64,000 bases of DNA from Tetrastigma voinierianum (Eukaryota; Streptophyta; Magnoliopsida; Vitales; Vitaceae). The stretch covers positions 1 to 64,000 of the forward strand of contig JAEQBH010000133.1 in NCBI GenBank assembly GCA_016808115.1. Reading direction: 5' to 3'. Position numbers and translations under genes: made by a program. Positions 36,511-48,991 of the stretch are shown piece after piece; position 1 is the first letter of the stretch; every line of letters begins with the position of its first letter. A model generated the notes under the pieces. It was not told where the DNA came from and ran no database searches. It saw only the letters and a program-made list of their open reading frames with translations.

Positions 36511-37028
36511 TGTTGGAATAATTATGTAACTATAAGTGATCAGACGACTTTATGTCATTTTACTTTATAAAGTGCATCAAAGGTCATATTTATTGAGATA
36601 ATAAAGGAATGCGAAGAGGCATCAAACCTCTATATAGTGTACAATGAATCGAACGTATGAATCCGCATGATTATTAAGTGTAAAGCCTAATGACATTGAT
36701 TACTCGCTATACTTGGGAGGGCATATCAAGATTCATTATAAGGTTATAAAGGTCCACTATTGGCTCTTCTTCTCTTCGCTCTTCTCTCTCTCTCTTCTCG
36801 CCTTCTCTCTCTCTCTCTCTCTTCTTCTTCTGACAACCTCTGCATCCCAGCCAGCCCCATCTGAAACAGCATATGGCATTTCCCACACACTCTTGCTTTG
36901 CCGCACAAAGATGAATCCTATAGGCATATCTTTATCTAAAATAAATTAAAACATGCTATGTACACATATTTTAAATCTTGGCTTTTTCGATAAAGTTATC
37001 CGCTTATTTGATTATTTAAAATCTTACA
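36511..37028 (+). repeat. 3' LTR of the TTAGA Copia element
   Basis: 518 bp. Longer than the 5' LTR mainly because of a CT-rich simple repeat at about 36,775-36,832 that the other LTR lacks. Confidence 0.93.
36775..36832. repeat. CT-rich microsatellite in LTR
   Basis: TCTCTCTCTCTCTTCTCGCC followed by a second CTCTCTCT run and CTTCTTCTTC. It is unique to the right LTR of the Copia element. Confidence 0.9.
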
Positions 37029-37033
37029 TTAGA

Positions 37034-38895
37034 CACTAACTAATTGATCATTTCAAGAATCTATAGTATCTTAGACAATAAAACGAAAATCTCATACTAA
37101 GAGTCTATCACACATACGCCTAACCCTGATCCTTAAACTCATCTCAATGCCGCCATAACATTTGTTTCAGAACCCGAAATATGCTTTACTCAATAACAAA
37201 GTTGAATTGCATCTTCATGATGCTCGAGGGCTACCTCTCTCTTTGTGTTTCACAACCCCTTGTATGGATTGCAAATTCTATGAAAGAAAATGCAGAACAC
37301 TTTCCCAATCAAGAAAAGAAGTGTTCTATGGCGCATTCAATACCTTCTAAGAGCTCACTGGTATCCTATTCAAGGCATATGCAGCCAACATCGGTCGAGT
37401 ATAAGGTGCCAGTCACTAGAAGTTTTTTCTATAGACCGATGGATCTGGTGGCCCTTAGTTTATCCTGAGAGGGTCACCACTTCCTCATCTCTTCTAGAGA
37501 GGGCGCATCTCAAAAAACGGTACTATATATTACCTCATGAAACAGACTGGTCTGCATGCGTTAGCCTGCCCTTAGTTGTCGCTTCATGATTCGCTTTATT
37601 TTCCGTTATAATCAGAGCCTCTCGCATAGCTTCCGCTTCAGAAGGCCTTTCGAGTAAGGCTTAACCCAAAGACAGTTTCTCTGGTCATTTAAGATGATTG
37701 AAAGTAGAGAGTGATACCCTTGACAGGATCGCGAATGGTAAAGTAAAGTTAACATAATACAACTATAAAACACCTCAAAAGAACCTCCTTTCAAGGAGTG
37801 AACACCGCTTGGGAAGTGGCGTGGAATAGTTCTCTCTCTGAGGGTGACTTCTAGGAAGAGTCACAAATGGAGTTGTTTTCTGAATGAGGCTCTTGGTAGA
37901 GGCGTGAACGAAGCCCTTCCTCTTATATGGGGCCTAGGGGATCAAGGATCCTAGGGTCAAGTCATATCGCTACAAAATAAACATTAGGAAACATCACTGA
38001 CCCAAAAAGTTCGAATCAAGTCGATATAACCAAACATCGTAAGATTATATTCTTTATCCTAGGGTCTACTAGAGGAATCGTTGACCTTTTACTAGATATC
38101 CCTCCTCTAAGTAAATGATATTTATTGATGATGGGGAAGTCATATGGTTTTCAAGGAATCCAAAAAAAAAAAAAAAGGAAAGAAAAAGAAAAGCAAGAAG
38201 AAACCTAGGAGTTGGTATAACCTAAAGGAATAAAAAAAGGGTGTTCAAGTTACAAAGGACAATAATGAGAGCTAGTGAAATCAAAGGTTTGGACGTTGGT
38301 TGTTAAGGGCTTTAGACCAAAAAAGAGAGAGGATAATGATGTTTTTTACCCTCCTGATCAGTGCTGAAGATAAATTCCATTAGTTTCACTTTTGATTAGT
38401 ATTTATGTGATACCTTTTGAAAGGCATGATCTTTTCTATTTTGATTTGTATTTTCCATTTCTTTAAAATGTTTCCAACACGATATTGTTAAAACTTCTCT
38501 GACGGTTTTTCCCTTTTCTTTCTCAGCAACCTTATATACAAATTAAAGCACGGTTATCATTAAAGATGGAGGGTTTCTAGAACAGAGTGATGCCTGCTGA
38601 TGTTGACTATAGTCACTAATCAAATGCTAATTTTAATATGTAAAAATGACATTTTCTTGAACCCTAAATGCATGCTCATGTAATGCAAGATATAAATCAA
38701 GGGAATTAAAACAAGTTGGCTTAAATGAACCCATCTTTAAAGTTACAGATTAGTTTAATTATATCCAACCAGTTCAAGGAGGAAATTAGTAGGCTTATTT
38801 ACTCCCATTCCCAACATATGCAGTTAAGAGTTCACATTTCTTTGTAGTATCAAAAGAATTTTTTATTTAATTTTATTTCACTTAGGTTTTCTTCT
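37034..38895. other. Unidentified sequence between two Copia elements
   Basis: Short reading frames only. 37,160-37,600 is open in three plus frames with no recognised domain. An A-rich tract lies near 38,163-38,200. No gene or bounded element could be supported. Confidence 0.45.
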
Positions 38896-38899
38896 CATA

Positions 38900-39055
38900 A
38901 ATATATAGAGTTGTAAATTAGTCGTGGATATCCTAACATGTAGAGTTGTAAAAGATTAAAAGTGGTATCCCTCACAATACGTATACACGTGTTAATTCAA
39001 CGAAAAAACCTGAGAATTCTTTTCTTCCAATTCTCTCTTGGATTTGTTTCTCCAC
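38900..39055 (+). repeat. 5' LTR of the 39-43.6 kb Copia element
   Basis: Start placed by alignment with the 43,496-43,651 LTR. The right part aligns well, the left part poorly. Confidence 0.6.
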
Positions 39056-39056
39056 A

Positions 39057-39071
39057 TGAGTATCGAGAGCT
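39057..39071 (+). other. Primer binding site, degenerate iMet
   Basis: TGAGTATCGAGAGCTAGGGTT corresponds to the TGGTATCAGAGCTAGGGTT found after many plant Copia LTRs, with small indels. Confidence 0.6.
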
Positions 39072-39539
39072 AGGGTTTAAGTTTGAGAATTTTTGGAGGA
39101 TTTTTCGACGATCTGAGCAATACGAGGGTGACTTTTGTTCTGTGGGAGGGTGTGGGGTCTCACCTTGAGACATAGAAGGTTCTCGGTTCTTTGACAGGCC
39201 TGAGCACAAAATCTGTTGGCGGATTCAATAGTAAACTCGAACACCCTTATGGCTTTCCCCACATTCAGTTCTATCTGTACCATGAAGCTGTATACAAACA
39301 AGCTTTTGGGCCAGTTCCACAAGCGTCTTGCACATGTGACACTGGTCTTGTTTGACCTGAATCCTCCTCCAGGGTCAAGTCTGTCCTGGCGGGCTCACAG
39401 TACACTTAGGTTTCCATGTTTGATTTCTAGATCTGGTAGTTTTAGTGCTTTTGTGTGTATTATTTTTTCTAGGGTTTCTGCTTGATTTTTCCAAAATATG
39501 AGTTCTCGGGGTGCTATCTGCTCTTGATCTTTCTTCTGT

Positions 39540-40300
39540 AGTCATAATGGGTGATTCGGGAGGAGAAAAGCACTTGAAGCCAGAAGTAGTGTGATGATGT
39601 CCAAAATCTCAGAATGCGTATTTGGTCCCAACTATTTGGAATGGGCAAAACAATTTGAATATATCGGAGCATTTATATGGGCGGTCACCTCACTGGGATT
39701 TACTGATCATTCGAAGGAAGCGGATGGAGGAGGATGCTTGTTTGTTCATCCAAATTCATAATTCCATCGATAACAAGGTACTAGGCCTATAGTTAATCAT
39801 TGAGACTTGTTAAGAGCTAATGAATTATTTGGAGTTTGTTTTTCGGAAAGGGAATGTTATCTTATATTTGATGTGTGCAAGCAATCTATCGATAAGAGAA
39901 ATAGGATGATCTCTATTTTGTAAGATGCAAGAAGAGCTTAATATGCTGTACTTTAGTCCATATGTCAAAGTTCAGAGTAAAGTTACTTGAAGCAGATGTT
40001 GGCGGTTATACGGTTTCTGCAGCTCTTTATGAGTATGGTCGGCTAGGCCCAGTTTTGTAGCCTTGAGATATCATCTCTCTAGAGACCTTTAGCATGATTC
40101 TTTACCTTTGAGGAATTATCATCCTCTTTTGTCTCTTCACCTACCCTTGTCACATACGGATAAGCGGTCTCTTATTTGGATGAGACCATTGAGTCGGAAG
40201 AGGCAAAGAAATAGAAGCTGATGGTCTAGGCTTGATAACACTAGGGCTGCCGGAGGTATTGTTTGTTATTACTTCCATAAGCGGCGTGATCTGAAGTTAT
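39540..40300 (+). pseudogene. Copia gag remnant
   Basis: Frameshifted gag: a NYLEWAKQFEYIG-like N-terminal segment near 39,630, LLVHPNS, EL(M)NYLEFVF near 39,815, then an EELNML segment near 39,930. A YYFHKRRDLKL remnant near 40,270 marks a ruined zinc knuckle. No long frame remains. Confidence 0.65.
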
Positions 40301-40499
40301 GAAAGCAGCATGTCGAATCCAGAAATTTGATGCTCCATATAGCTTCTACTACCCGAGAACATCGATAAGTCAGTCGGTTCTCATCTTGGAATTAGCGGAG
40401 TTCAATTGTATTGGGAACTCATTGAGATCTCATCACTCCAGATTAATTTTATTTTTTTGGAGTGGGTGCTTGAATAAATGCCTTATTATCTTCTTCATC

Positions 40500-43440
40500 T
40501 TAGAGATGGGTCATTGACTCTGGAGCCATAGATCACTGACGAGGTAACTTTCTAATTCTTTTACGTGCAGCACAGGTGTCACCAACCTTCTCCTTCCACA
40601 TACTCCCAGAAGATGGATCACATTCTATGTTTTAGGTCAGGCACAATTGTTCCCTCCATCTATTCCTTTGAAATTAGTCTTGTGTTTACAAATTTCTCTT
40701 TAATTTGATGTGCTTGGTTAACTTCGAGCACTTAAGTGTTATATCTAATTCTTTCTGATTTTTTGCCTGCTGGTTATAATGAAGTGGGTGTGGTAGAGGC
40801 CATGAGTCTAGGTTTATACATCCTTGATCCTACACTCCAGATCTATTAACATTTGGAGTCACTACCATTTGTTGTGCGGTTGGGTCATCTGGCCATTATT
40901 AAAGAAATTGTGTCCTAGTGGTTCAAGTCATATTCTTAGATTGTAGAGTCTTGTTCCAATTTACCAAAGTATCCCATTGACTTAGTTATAGTCCTAGAAT
41001 TGATAACGAGCTATTGCTCCTTTTGGGTTAGTCGTTCGGATGTGTGGGGTCGTACCCAGTTGTCTCAAATCGGGTTCGATGCTTACTGTCCCACTTTAAT
41101 TAATTTGATTATTCCATGAAGACCCACTTAGTTTATAGCAATGAAAAACCGCTTTGAGTTGTTTTGTCATTTAGGTGCCTTTATCTTTGAGATTCATACT
41201 GTGTTCATGTTTATGTTCAAAATTTGAGAGTGATAAATATAAAAGAATATGTTTGAAACAATTTCAATCCTTAAATTGCTTTAAATGGAATCCTTCATCA
41301 AACTTCTTATGTTGACACTCCCTACTCGGAATGGTTCTTTGGGGAGAAAGAATGACACCTCAACCCAGGCTGCGGACCCTCTGTTATTTGTAGCCATGTG
41401 CCCCAAACATTTCTGGAACCGATCTTTGTTTCCACGACTTACTTTGATTAATCGGATGCCTTCGCGGAGTCTTGAATTGGAACCTCTTATATGCATGGCA
41501 CCCCGATAGGAAGCCTCTATTCCTATTGGGCCTTGGATATTTGGATATTACTGTTTGTTCGGATGTTCGTCCTCAGTGTATAAACGTATAAATTTTAAAA
41601 TGTATATTTCTTAGTTATTCCCAGGGTTTAGAGGAACCATCGGTGTCCCCTTTAGTCCGTGGGTACTTGGGTTCTCACGGATGTGAGGATTTTGAAGTGT
41701 CCTTACCTACGACCCTGCCCGGTAGGGAGGCGGGCAACTTACCGGTGTATACTAGCCTTACATGGGCCTTCATGTTCTTGCTCAGTAAAGCCTCCTGTCA
41801 CTTAGGTGCACACCGCCATGGAACCACCGATCCTACGGTCCTCGCCATTGCTTTACCGACATCGAGATCCAGTTCCTGATGATGATCTCCCTATTGCTCT
41901 TCGTAAAGGTAGACGTTAGTGTATTCATCCAATTTCCTCATTTTGCACCTATAACCAATTGTCTTCTCAGTCATGTTTCTCTATTGCTTCTTTGGACTTT
42001 ATTTTAGTTACTTGCCAACACTTTTGAGGCTGTCTCCTACAGTTTGGCGTAGTGCCTGATAAGGAGATGGATGCTCTAAATGGGATGGTATAGTTACCTA
42101 TTGGGAAGAAAGCCATTGGATGTCGTTGGGTGCTGGGTTAAAGTTAATATGGATGATTCAAGTTGCCAGATTAGCTTGACTGTGGCTTCAAGTGCAGCTG
42201 GCTTGCTATGGGTGTAATTTATTCGATACCTTTTCCCAGATTGCTAAGATGTATATGTTTGGCTTTTTATTTCAGCAGCTTCCACTCTGGTGGGATCTTC
42301 GTATTTCGATATTAAGCCTTTCTTCCTTAGCGTCTTCGAGGAGGAGGTATGGATATGGAGCGACTTCTTGGGTTTGTTGCTCCGGGAGGTGGGAAGGTTT
42401 GTAAGCAACCCCAGTCGTTTAATAAAACGAAGCGAGTCAGTGCTTAGTTCAGTAAATTTAACTAAGTAGTTGAGAAATTTGAGAAACTGCGAAGAGTAAA
42501 TCATTATTCGTCTTCCTCACAGGAACTCCAGTTCGGGTATCTGTTTCATTGGTGGTGTGTATGTGAATGACTATTGTTATCTTGAGTGGCTTTCTGGGGA
42601 GATCATCATGTCTTTTTCGCGGCCCGGTTCTCTGGGACTTGAGTCTTAGATATTTCTTAGGCATTGAAGTTATGCGGAGTAAACATGGAATCTTCTTATT
42701 ACAAAGGAAATATGTGCTTGATTTATTGTTCGGGAAGCGAAAAATTGGGGCAAGCCATGCGAGTTCCACATGGGTGAAGTACACCTTCACCCAGAGAAGG
42801 CGCGAGTTGTTTGGATTAAGAGAGATATAGAAGACTAGTTGGGAGAGAGCTAAACTACCTTCTGATAACTGTCACGTGTTGCTTGTAATTTGGTCGGTGT
42901 TGTAGATCAATACATGTCTTTATTGTTGACATTTAGAGCGGGTTGTATAACATATGTTGCAGGGGAAATGAGCTGGGACGAGTTATTCTATATAGTAATC
43001 ATAGGCATAATAGGGTTGAGTGCTTCACGAGATCTTTGATTTGGTGGTCGAAGGAGAATCCCAGAGATCTATCTAGTTCACGTGTTTTTGTTGGTGGAAA
43101 TCTAGTTCATGGGAGTAAACAGGGGTTATTTCAGTTCAAGTGCGATCGAGAATATGAAGCTGATGACATAGTGCGTGTGGCTGAAAATCATGTGGCTTCA
43201 TCAGCTCTTGATGGAAGTCGACGTGGAAGCGTGGTCACAACAAAACTTTGGTGTGATAACCAGGTTGCCCTTCATATTGCCTCGAATCCTGTATTCCGTA
43301 GAGCAGAGCTAAGCATATTGGATTGGCTTGCTACTTCGTTCATGAGAAAATACATCTCAATTTGATTTATAGGATATGTGAATACGGGAGAAGCAGGTTA
43401 TTGGGTGATATTTTCTCAGAGCTCTAAGTGGGGCTGGGTT
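40500..43440 (+). pseudogene. Copia pol remnant (PR-INT-RT-RNase H)
   Basis: Protease WVIDSGA with DSG at 40,516-40,524. Integrase pieces: SDVWGRTQLSQIGFDAY near 41,037 and PKHFWNRSLFPRLTLINRMP at 41,405-41,465, plus a DVRPQC-like piece near 41,565. Linker and RT entry: DDLPIALRKGR near 41,881, KEMDAL near 42,063, KKAIGCRWVL near 42,110. RT: 42,240-42,830. RNase H: about 42,880-43,440 (TTKLWCDNQVALHIASNPVF). All domains are separated by stops or frameshifts. Confidence 0.8.
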
Positions 43441-43495
43441 AACTATTTATGTAACAAGTTGGACATGATCGACATCTATGCTCCTGACTTGAGGA

Positions 43496-43651
43496 TGTTA
43501 ACATATGGGGATTTATGCTTAGTTGGAATCCCAACTCTAGGTTACAATAGATTAGGAAATATAATTTATCCCTTATGTATATATACCATGTTAATTCAAT
43601 GAAAAGAACGTAGAATTATTTCCTCCAGATTCTCTCTTAGTTGTTTCTACT
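43496..43651 (+). repeat. 3' LTR of the 39-43.6 kb Copia element
   Basis: Starts TGTTAACATATGGGG after the RNase H tail (CNKLDMIDIYAPDL) and runs through CTTATGTATATATACCATG to the CT-rich end. Confidence 0.7.
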
Positions 43652-43729
43652 TTCATTACATTTCCTTGACATTTATTTGAATAATGTGTGAGACTTAATT
43701 TAGTGAGACATAATGAATTTCAGTTCGCA

Positions 43730-44418
43730 TTTTTAGTTATTTCGATGAGGAAAACCGACCCGACACAATAACAAACTAAATAACAGAGCAAAAGGTAGCC
43801 ATGATTAGAATTCCCCTTTACTTGCAGAACTTATGAGAGGATTGGCCAAAAATATAGCGCAGCAAAAATCAGCACCACAAGAACCTGATTTGTTTTAACG
43901 TGGAAAACCTTAAGTAGAGGGTAAAACCACGAGTCGTCGGACAAAAATAGCTCCACTATGATGTAAGTACAAGAGAGTTTCAAATAAATTCTCACCAAAA
44001 ATGTGCTATAGCCAACAATCTAGAATCAAACACCAATACTTCAATGCAAATAAGAAGAAAAAAGAAACTACCCGCGGGAATATAAACTCACAGAAGCACT
44101 TGTCACCTATCGGATATCGTATCGACGATCCAACCGTACAGAATGAAGTATCACGTTTCCGGAGCCTGCTGTCAAAATCAGCCCGATCCGGTGAAGGCAG
44201 ATCTGCGAGTTTGGCAATCTGAAAAGCGATGCAGTGGATGTGAAAATCCACATCAAGGCTTTCTTTTCATATTCTCTCACTCTTTTTCTTTATATTTCTC
44301 ATGAAATGAAACTCTCTTATGCCTAATCTGACCCCTCTCCACTTAAATAGAGTGAACAAGTGAATGTTCCTCACAATGGGCTTTACCACACATAGGAAGG
44401 GAGCCCAAAACCCTGACA
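43730..44418 (-). repeat. 3' LTR (left) of the minus-strand Copia at 44-49 kb
   Basis: Begins on the minus strand TGTCAGGGTTTTGGGCTCCC directly after the polypurine tract. The left end is approximate, set by alignment to the other LTR. Confidence 0.75.
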
Positions 44419-44429
44419 AATCTCCCCTC

Positions 44430-47400
44430 CCACAACTATGTGGAATGGCTAGCCAAGCAGGCGATCTCACAACAAACAAACTTCCCTCTTGTGGTAATGC
44501 CTTAGTCATCATATCAGCACCATTATCATCGGTATGAATTTTAGCCAGCTCTATGCCAGCTTAGCATCCAGTATCCGTATCCCAATGATACCACCTCATG
44601 TCAATGTGCTTAGACCTTGAATGAAAAGGTTGAGTTCTTACGAGATAAATAGCACTCGACTATCCCTGAATAGTAGATATTTATCTTGAAACTGACACGA
44701 GCTCTGCAGATTTGCCACCATGCGCTTGACTCTTGCATTAGCCGGTGTGCAATCAAATTACGCCTGCATGGTAAACAGAAGCCACACACCTCTATGACCC
44801 TAGGCTGAGTCCACGACTCCCCTATGAATTTAATCATATAGCCGTGGACTTCACGAATCAATGTCTCGACCATATCACATAGTCTGAGTATCCACCATAG
44901 TAGAACTTTGTATTCCTTTGAAACAAAGCATCATATTAACGATTACTTACCGAAGATACCTGAAATCCATTTCTGACATTCCAGATGCTCTCTCTGAGTT
45001 GACAAAATCTATTGACATTACAGCGGCATGTCTTTATATGCGGTGCATGCACACCATTGCATGTATCAAACTTCCCACCGCGGATGCATAAGGAATAGTG
45101 CATATATAATTTCATCTTCATTTGATGGACTGTTTAGAACTCGACTTAAAATGAGTAGCAGAGGGTGCTTACCACCTTGGCCTTTTCCATTGTGGAATCT
45201 GCAACACTCTTTTAATGTAGTGTTCTTGTGGCCAATATAACTTTCTCCTTTACGTCATGGATGATTCTTATACGAAATTTGATTTGCGCTGACTCCCATG
45301 TCCCTTCATGGAAATAGAAAGCTTTCCCAATTGCTCCTTCAACACATCAATCATGAACATTTTTCCCAACAATAAACTGTCATCAACATATAATACTTGA
45401 GATAAATAGAGGTCATCATTAAAATTTCTGACAAAGACCTGATGAGTCAAGGGGAAGTAGTCTTCTTATGGCCTGCTCACACATAATGAACTCAACTTCT
45501 TGTACCTTGCCTTGGAGCTTGCTTCAAACCATAGGCTCTTTCTAAGCTGCACATAGTCTTCCTTCCTTGACATAGAAACCCCTTAAGGTTTGCTTCTGCA
45601 ATCATGCTTCCCGAATCACCATGAAGAAAGCGGTTTCACATCCAGCTGCTCTGCCTCCAAATCAAGAGTATGACCAAACTCAACACAGTTCTAATGGATG
45701 ACATTTTTACCACGAGGAGAAAATCTCATTAAAATCCAACTTTACCCTTCCTTTGACTAAGCCCTTCGCCTTTTAAATAAACTTATCACCTCGGAGACAT
45801 AAGTGTTCTTTCATGCTTCCTCATAGATCCACATGTTATCGAGGCCCTCTTGATAACTTCACTAAATCAAAAGTGTGATTATCATGTAAGGATTTCATCT
45901 CATCCTTCATTGCATCATGCTTTCTTTTCTTCACTCTCCATGGCTCTGTAAAACTTTCAGGTTCTTCATCATCAAATTTAGAATCACATACTCATCGGGG
46001 AGAATACCTCTTAGAAGGTTGTCTCTCTTTGTTGGACCTCTGAGTTGAACTTGGGTGGTTGAGTGGCATCACTCGGATTTTCATCTTGTGACATGTCATG
46101 CTCCTCTTCATCATCATCAACGAGACATCTACTTCATATGCGGGTTCTTGATCCGCAAACATCATTAGAGCATCCCGATGTGGTCCCAGATAAGTAATTT
46201 GAGATAGGTTCAAATCAGCCACCATTGTCTTCCCTTAGGTGTAGACTTCTCCATCTTATCAATGTCTTCAATGGTTTGATCTTCCATGAATTCCATCGGC
46301 TTCACAACAAGCTGTGTGGTCATGGAACCTGTAGCAAATTCATCACACCATAGCGATGAATATGCATTGCCTTGACTTTGCACATCAGCTTGGATCTTTC
46401 ATCACTGGAACATGCACAAAACTCTTGCAGCCAAAACCCATAAGTGATCATACTTCACATTCTGCCAAAACTAAATTTTATTTGGCACCTCGCTCATTAA
46501 GCAGCGGCGGGTAAGATTGATCAAATTGCGTATGCAGTGCCTCACCCGAAGTGCTTGGGTAACTTAAGCGAAGGCATACACCTCGCTCTCTCGATAATGT
46601 CCTGTTCATCCTCCTGCCTTAAACCATTGGTGAGGTTTTAGAGGAGTCTTCTCATGTGCAATGTATCTTTACTTCTGATAAATATCAAAGGTCCTGATAC
46701 CACCATTGCTTGATGTTGGATGCATTTGACTTCTTGCGGCCTCTCAAGCTGAGGCACTTGAAACTCTTTGAACTTTTCAACACTTGGTCTTTGACTTCAA
46801 AGCATAGACCCAAAGTTTTACGGAATAATCATATTAAATATAACCAAAATAAAGTCTGTATTAAAGGATTTGCTTAGAAGAGGCGCGAAACATCCCAGAT
46901 GCAATTCGAGCAAGTCAGATTTTCTCGAGGGAGGATGCTTCTTGAAGGATACTCTGGTTTGCTTACCAATCATCTGTAGAACATTTCTCAAATCTACATT
47001 CTTGAGCAGGAAGCATGTCCTTCTTTGCTAGACAATTCAACCCCTTCTCAGCGATATGACTAAGTCTTGATTGCCTGAAAAGCCTCTATATCCATATTCA
47101 CATCACTAGCAACCAAAGCTTTTGTGTGCTTTAGACTCTGCCTTTGCCTGACTAAGGTTACCTTTGTGAGTTTCCTTTCGGGAACTAAGTGGTTATCATA
47201 ACCGGCATCATCAGTGCACCGCACCAGAGATCAAATTAAAGCGGACATCTGGAGCATGTTTGGCTCCTCTTAGTAGTTGTATTCCCATGTTGGTTTGCAA
47301 GCGGACATCCTGCCAACCCCTGATAACCTTGGATACGCCATCATTACCGTCTTGGCTTCAATCACTGGGTGTAAGATGTGAAGAACTCCTTCTGGGTGTA

Positions 47401-47450
47401 ACATGGGTGTAGCACCACTTATCCAATTAACCACATGCTCTCATCGGATA
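44430..47450 (-). pseudogene. Copia pol remnant, minus strand
   Basis: Reading leftward: a ruined protease near 47,420, integrase pieces about 46,400-47,200, and RT with an intact YVDD box at 45,379-45,390 (LYVDDSLLLGKMFMIDVLKE). RNase H ends next to the LTR with HTDDNGADMMTKALPQ near 44,490-44,545. Stops and frameshifts throughout; no domain is complete. Confidence 0.78.
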
Positions 47451-47559
47451 CAAAATTAAGTGAATTAGGGTGTGAAGAGAATAACAAGATCATCATGGTA
47501 GCAGTGGTCACACATTCACGATCATCGCAGTCCTTCCTCTTTACAACTTCACCCTTTTG

Positions 47560-48030
47560 TCTTTACTCTCTTTTCTTCCGCAGAAAACGGTTCCTTTGGA
47601 TGTGCCACACATTTTGTGATAATGGCGCCTCGTATTCTTTATGCTAGAGATGCAGGACTTGCTCCATCTTTGTCTCTACCACCTTTCAACTCCTTTTGGC
47701 TTCTCCCTGCTCGGTAACAAGCACCTCTGAATAGTGCAAGGAAATACTTGCGCCTTCCTTCTCATCTCTTCGATTAAGAGCCTTGGTCTTTGTCATTTGC
47801 AAGGGAACAATGCCATTGGAGGCGACACTAATCATGGAAGCTCGAAATATCTCCCACGAATCAGGTAGAGTTATTAATGAAATAGTCCCGACCTCCATCA
47901 TCAAACTTGATACTACGGTGACAAGTTGATCTAGCAGCCCTTGAAATTCCTCAGTCTTTGAGTAAATGGAGCTCCATCTTTGTACTTCAATTGACAAAAT
48001 TCTTGACAAGTCTGATTGCTCCACGATTTA
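47560..48030 (-). pseudogene. Copia gag remnant, minus strand
   Basis: The open piece 47,686-48,024 reads FQGLLDQLV then LITLPDSWEIFRASM, SNGIVPLQMTK and HSEVLVTE, matching the Copia UBN2-type gag. It is preceded and followed by frame breaks. A damaged zinc knuckle is recognisable near 47,580-47,630 (CHYHKMCG, where the family has CHYCHKMGH). Confidence 0.8.
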
Positions 48031-48263
48031 GAAACATCTGAGGACTGATGTTTGCCACATGGTTCTTGCATGTGTCATCGCCGACGATAAGATTATAAAT
48101 AGGTTCATCTACAAAGTGCTGATAAAACCAGCATACGCGCTCATTTTCGAAACCCACTCTTCATCGAGGCGTGGACTCGGAAGCACGTGCGCGAGCAGAA
48201 TATATTAACTTACGCAAAATGTGAGTCCTTCGTCTTACCCTTCCAATAGTGATAGTTTGCTCC

Positions 48264-48276
48264 CGTTCAGATACCA
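48264..48276 (-). other. Primer binding site relative, minus strand
   Basis: The minus strand reads TGGTATCTGAACG, close to TGGTATCAGAGC, at the inner side of the right LTR. Confidence 0.6.
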
Positions 48277-48279
48277 TTT

Positions 48280-48991
48280 TCATATGTGCCTCCGTGCTAA
48301 GCGAGTAGAAAACAGCGGCTAACAACGAAACACGATACCCACTACGATAGGAAGCCGTGACCTGATAACAAAGCCCGGATAACGAGCAAGGTAACGCAAT
48401 TAAATTCCCAGCTACTTTTAAAGAACTTATGAGGAGGACGATAAAAATATAGCTGTAACGAATGATAAGCGCGAGGGCATTTGTTTAACGTGGAAAACCC
48501 GCCCAAAGTAAGGGTAAAAAACCACGGTCGTCCGGACCAAAATAGCTCCGTATGATCAATAGAAATTTTCGAGAGTTTCAATAAGGAGTGCGCAAGTAAT
48601 GCATAGCCAACGATCTAGAATCGGCAGCGTCACTTACGTCACGAAAATAAGAAAAATACTGGCGGGAATATAAACTCTGAAGCACTTATCTCCCTGCTCG
48701 GATATCGTATCGGCGATTGGCATTTACAGAATGAGTATCACGTTTTCCGAACTGTATTAAAAAATCATTTCGATCAACGGTGAACGAATCTGCGGTTATA
48801 ATCAGCGATCTTTTGGTGGATGTGCGAAAAAATCGCGTAAGACTTAACTGTACCTATAACTGCTGTATATTTGCATGAAAATGAGCGCTCTGCTTATCAC
48901 TATAATCATTATATAAGAGCTTGAAATAAGTGAGACAGAGTGAGCCTCATATGATGTTGGGGCTTTCTCATAGGAAGGGAGCCCAATGACA
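48280..48991 (-). repeat. 5' LTR (right) of the minus-strand Copia at 44-49 kb
   Basis: Alignable to the left LTR in ordered blocks but with many indels and unusually frequent CG dinucleotides. Right edge set by TGTCATTGGGCTCCC on the minus strand. Confidence 0.72.

Larger units (their letters stand above)
30212..37033 (+). mobile_element. Copia LTR retrotransposon, full length but decayed
   Basis: The element is 30,217-37,028. Its 5-bp target duplication TTAGA is perfect (30,212-30,216 and 37,029-37,033). LTRs (30,217-30,697 and 36,511-37,028) both start TGTTGGAATAAT and end TCTTACA. A primer site follows the left LTR, and a purine tract AAGTAGGAGAA precedes the right LTR. Gag, protease, integrase, RT and RNase H follow in Copia order, all with stops and frameshifts. 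A leader of about 1.1 kb separates the primer site from gag. The LTRs have diverged visibly, so insertion is old. Confidence 0.95.
38900..43651 (+). mobile_element. Plus-strand Copia element, heavily decayed
   Basis: LTR-like ends of about 155 bp (about 38,900-39,055 and 43,496-43,651) share GTGTTAATTCAACGAAAAAA / ATGTTAATTCAATGAAAAGA followed by AATTCTT and TCTCTCTT. A primer-site relative follows the left one. Between them lie gag, protease, integrase, RT and RNase H in Copia order on the plus strand. Outer ends are approximate and no target duplication was identified. It ends only about 80 bp from the next, minus-strand, element. Confidence 0.78.
43730..48991 (-). mobile_element. Minus-strand Copia element, decayed
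   Basis: Direct LTRs of about 700 bp lie at about 43,730-44,418 and about 48,280-48,991. Both contain GTTTAACGTGGAAAAC, AAAATAGCTCC, GCCAAC(A/G)ATCTAGAATC, GGGAATATAAACTC and TATCGGATATCGTATC-like blocks in the same order. Genes run on the minus strand: RNase H by the left LTR, gag by the right. A polypurine tract GTGGGAGGGGAGATT (minus) abuts the left LTR and a primer-site relative abuts the right one. The LTRs differ greatly, with the right one far more altered. Confidence 0.85.

Noticed and set aside
37162..37589. Three overlapping plus-strand frames that might be a small gene
   Set aside because: All three frames are open at once with no recognised domain, splice structure or promoter. 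Probably chance or decayed repeat.
44001..44251. Opposing ORFs at 44.0-44.25 kb
   Set aside because: Entirely within the left LTR of the minus-strand Copia element.
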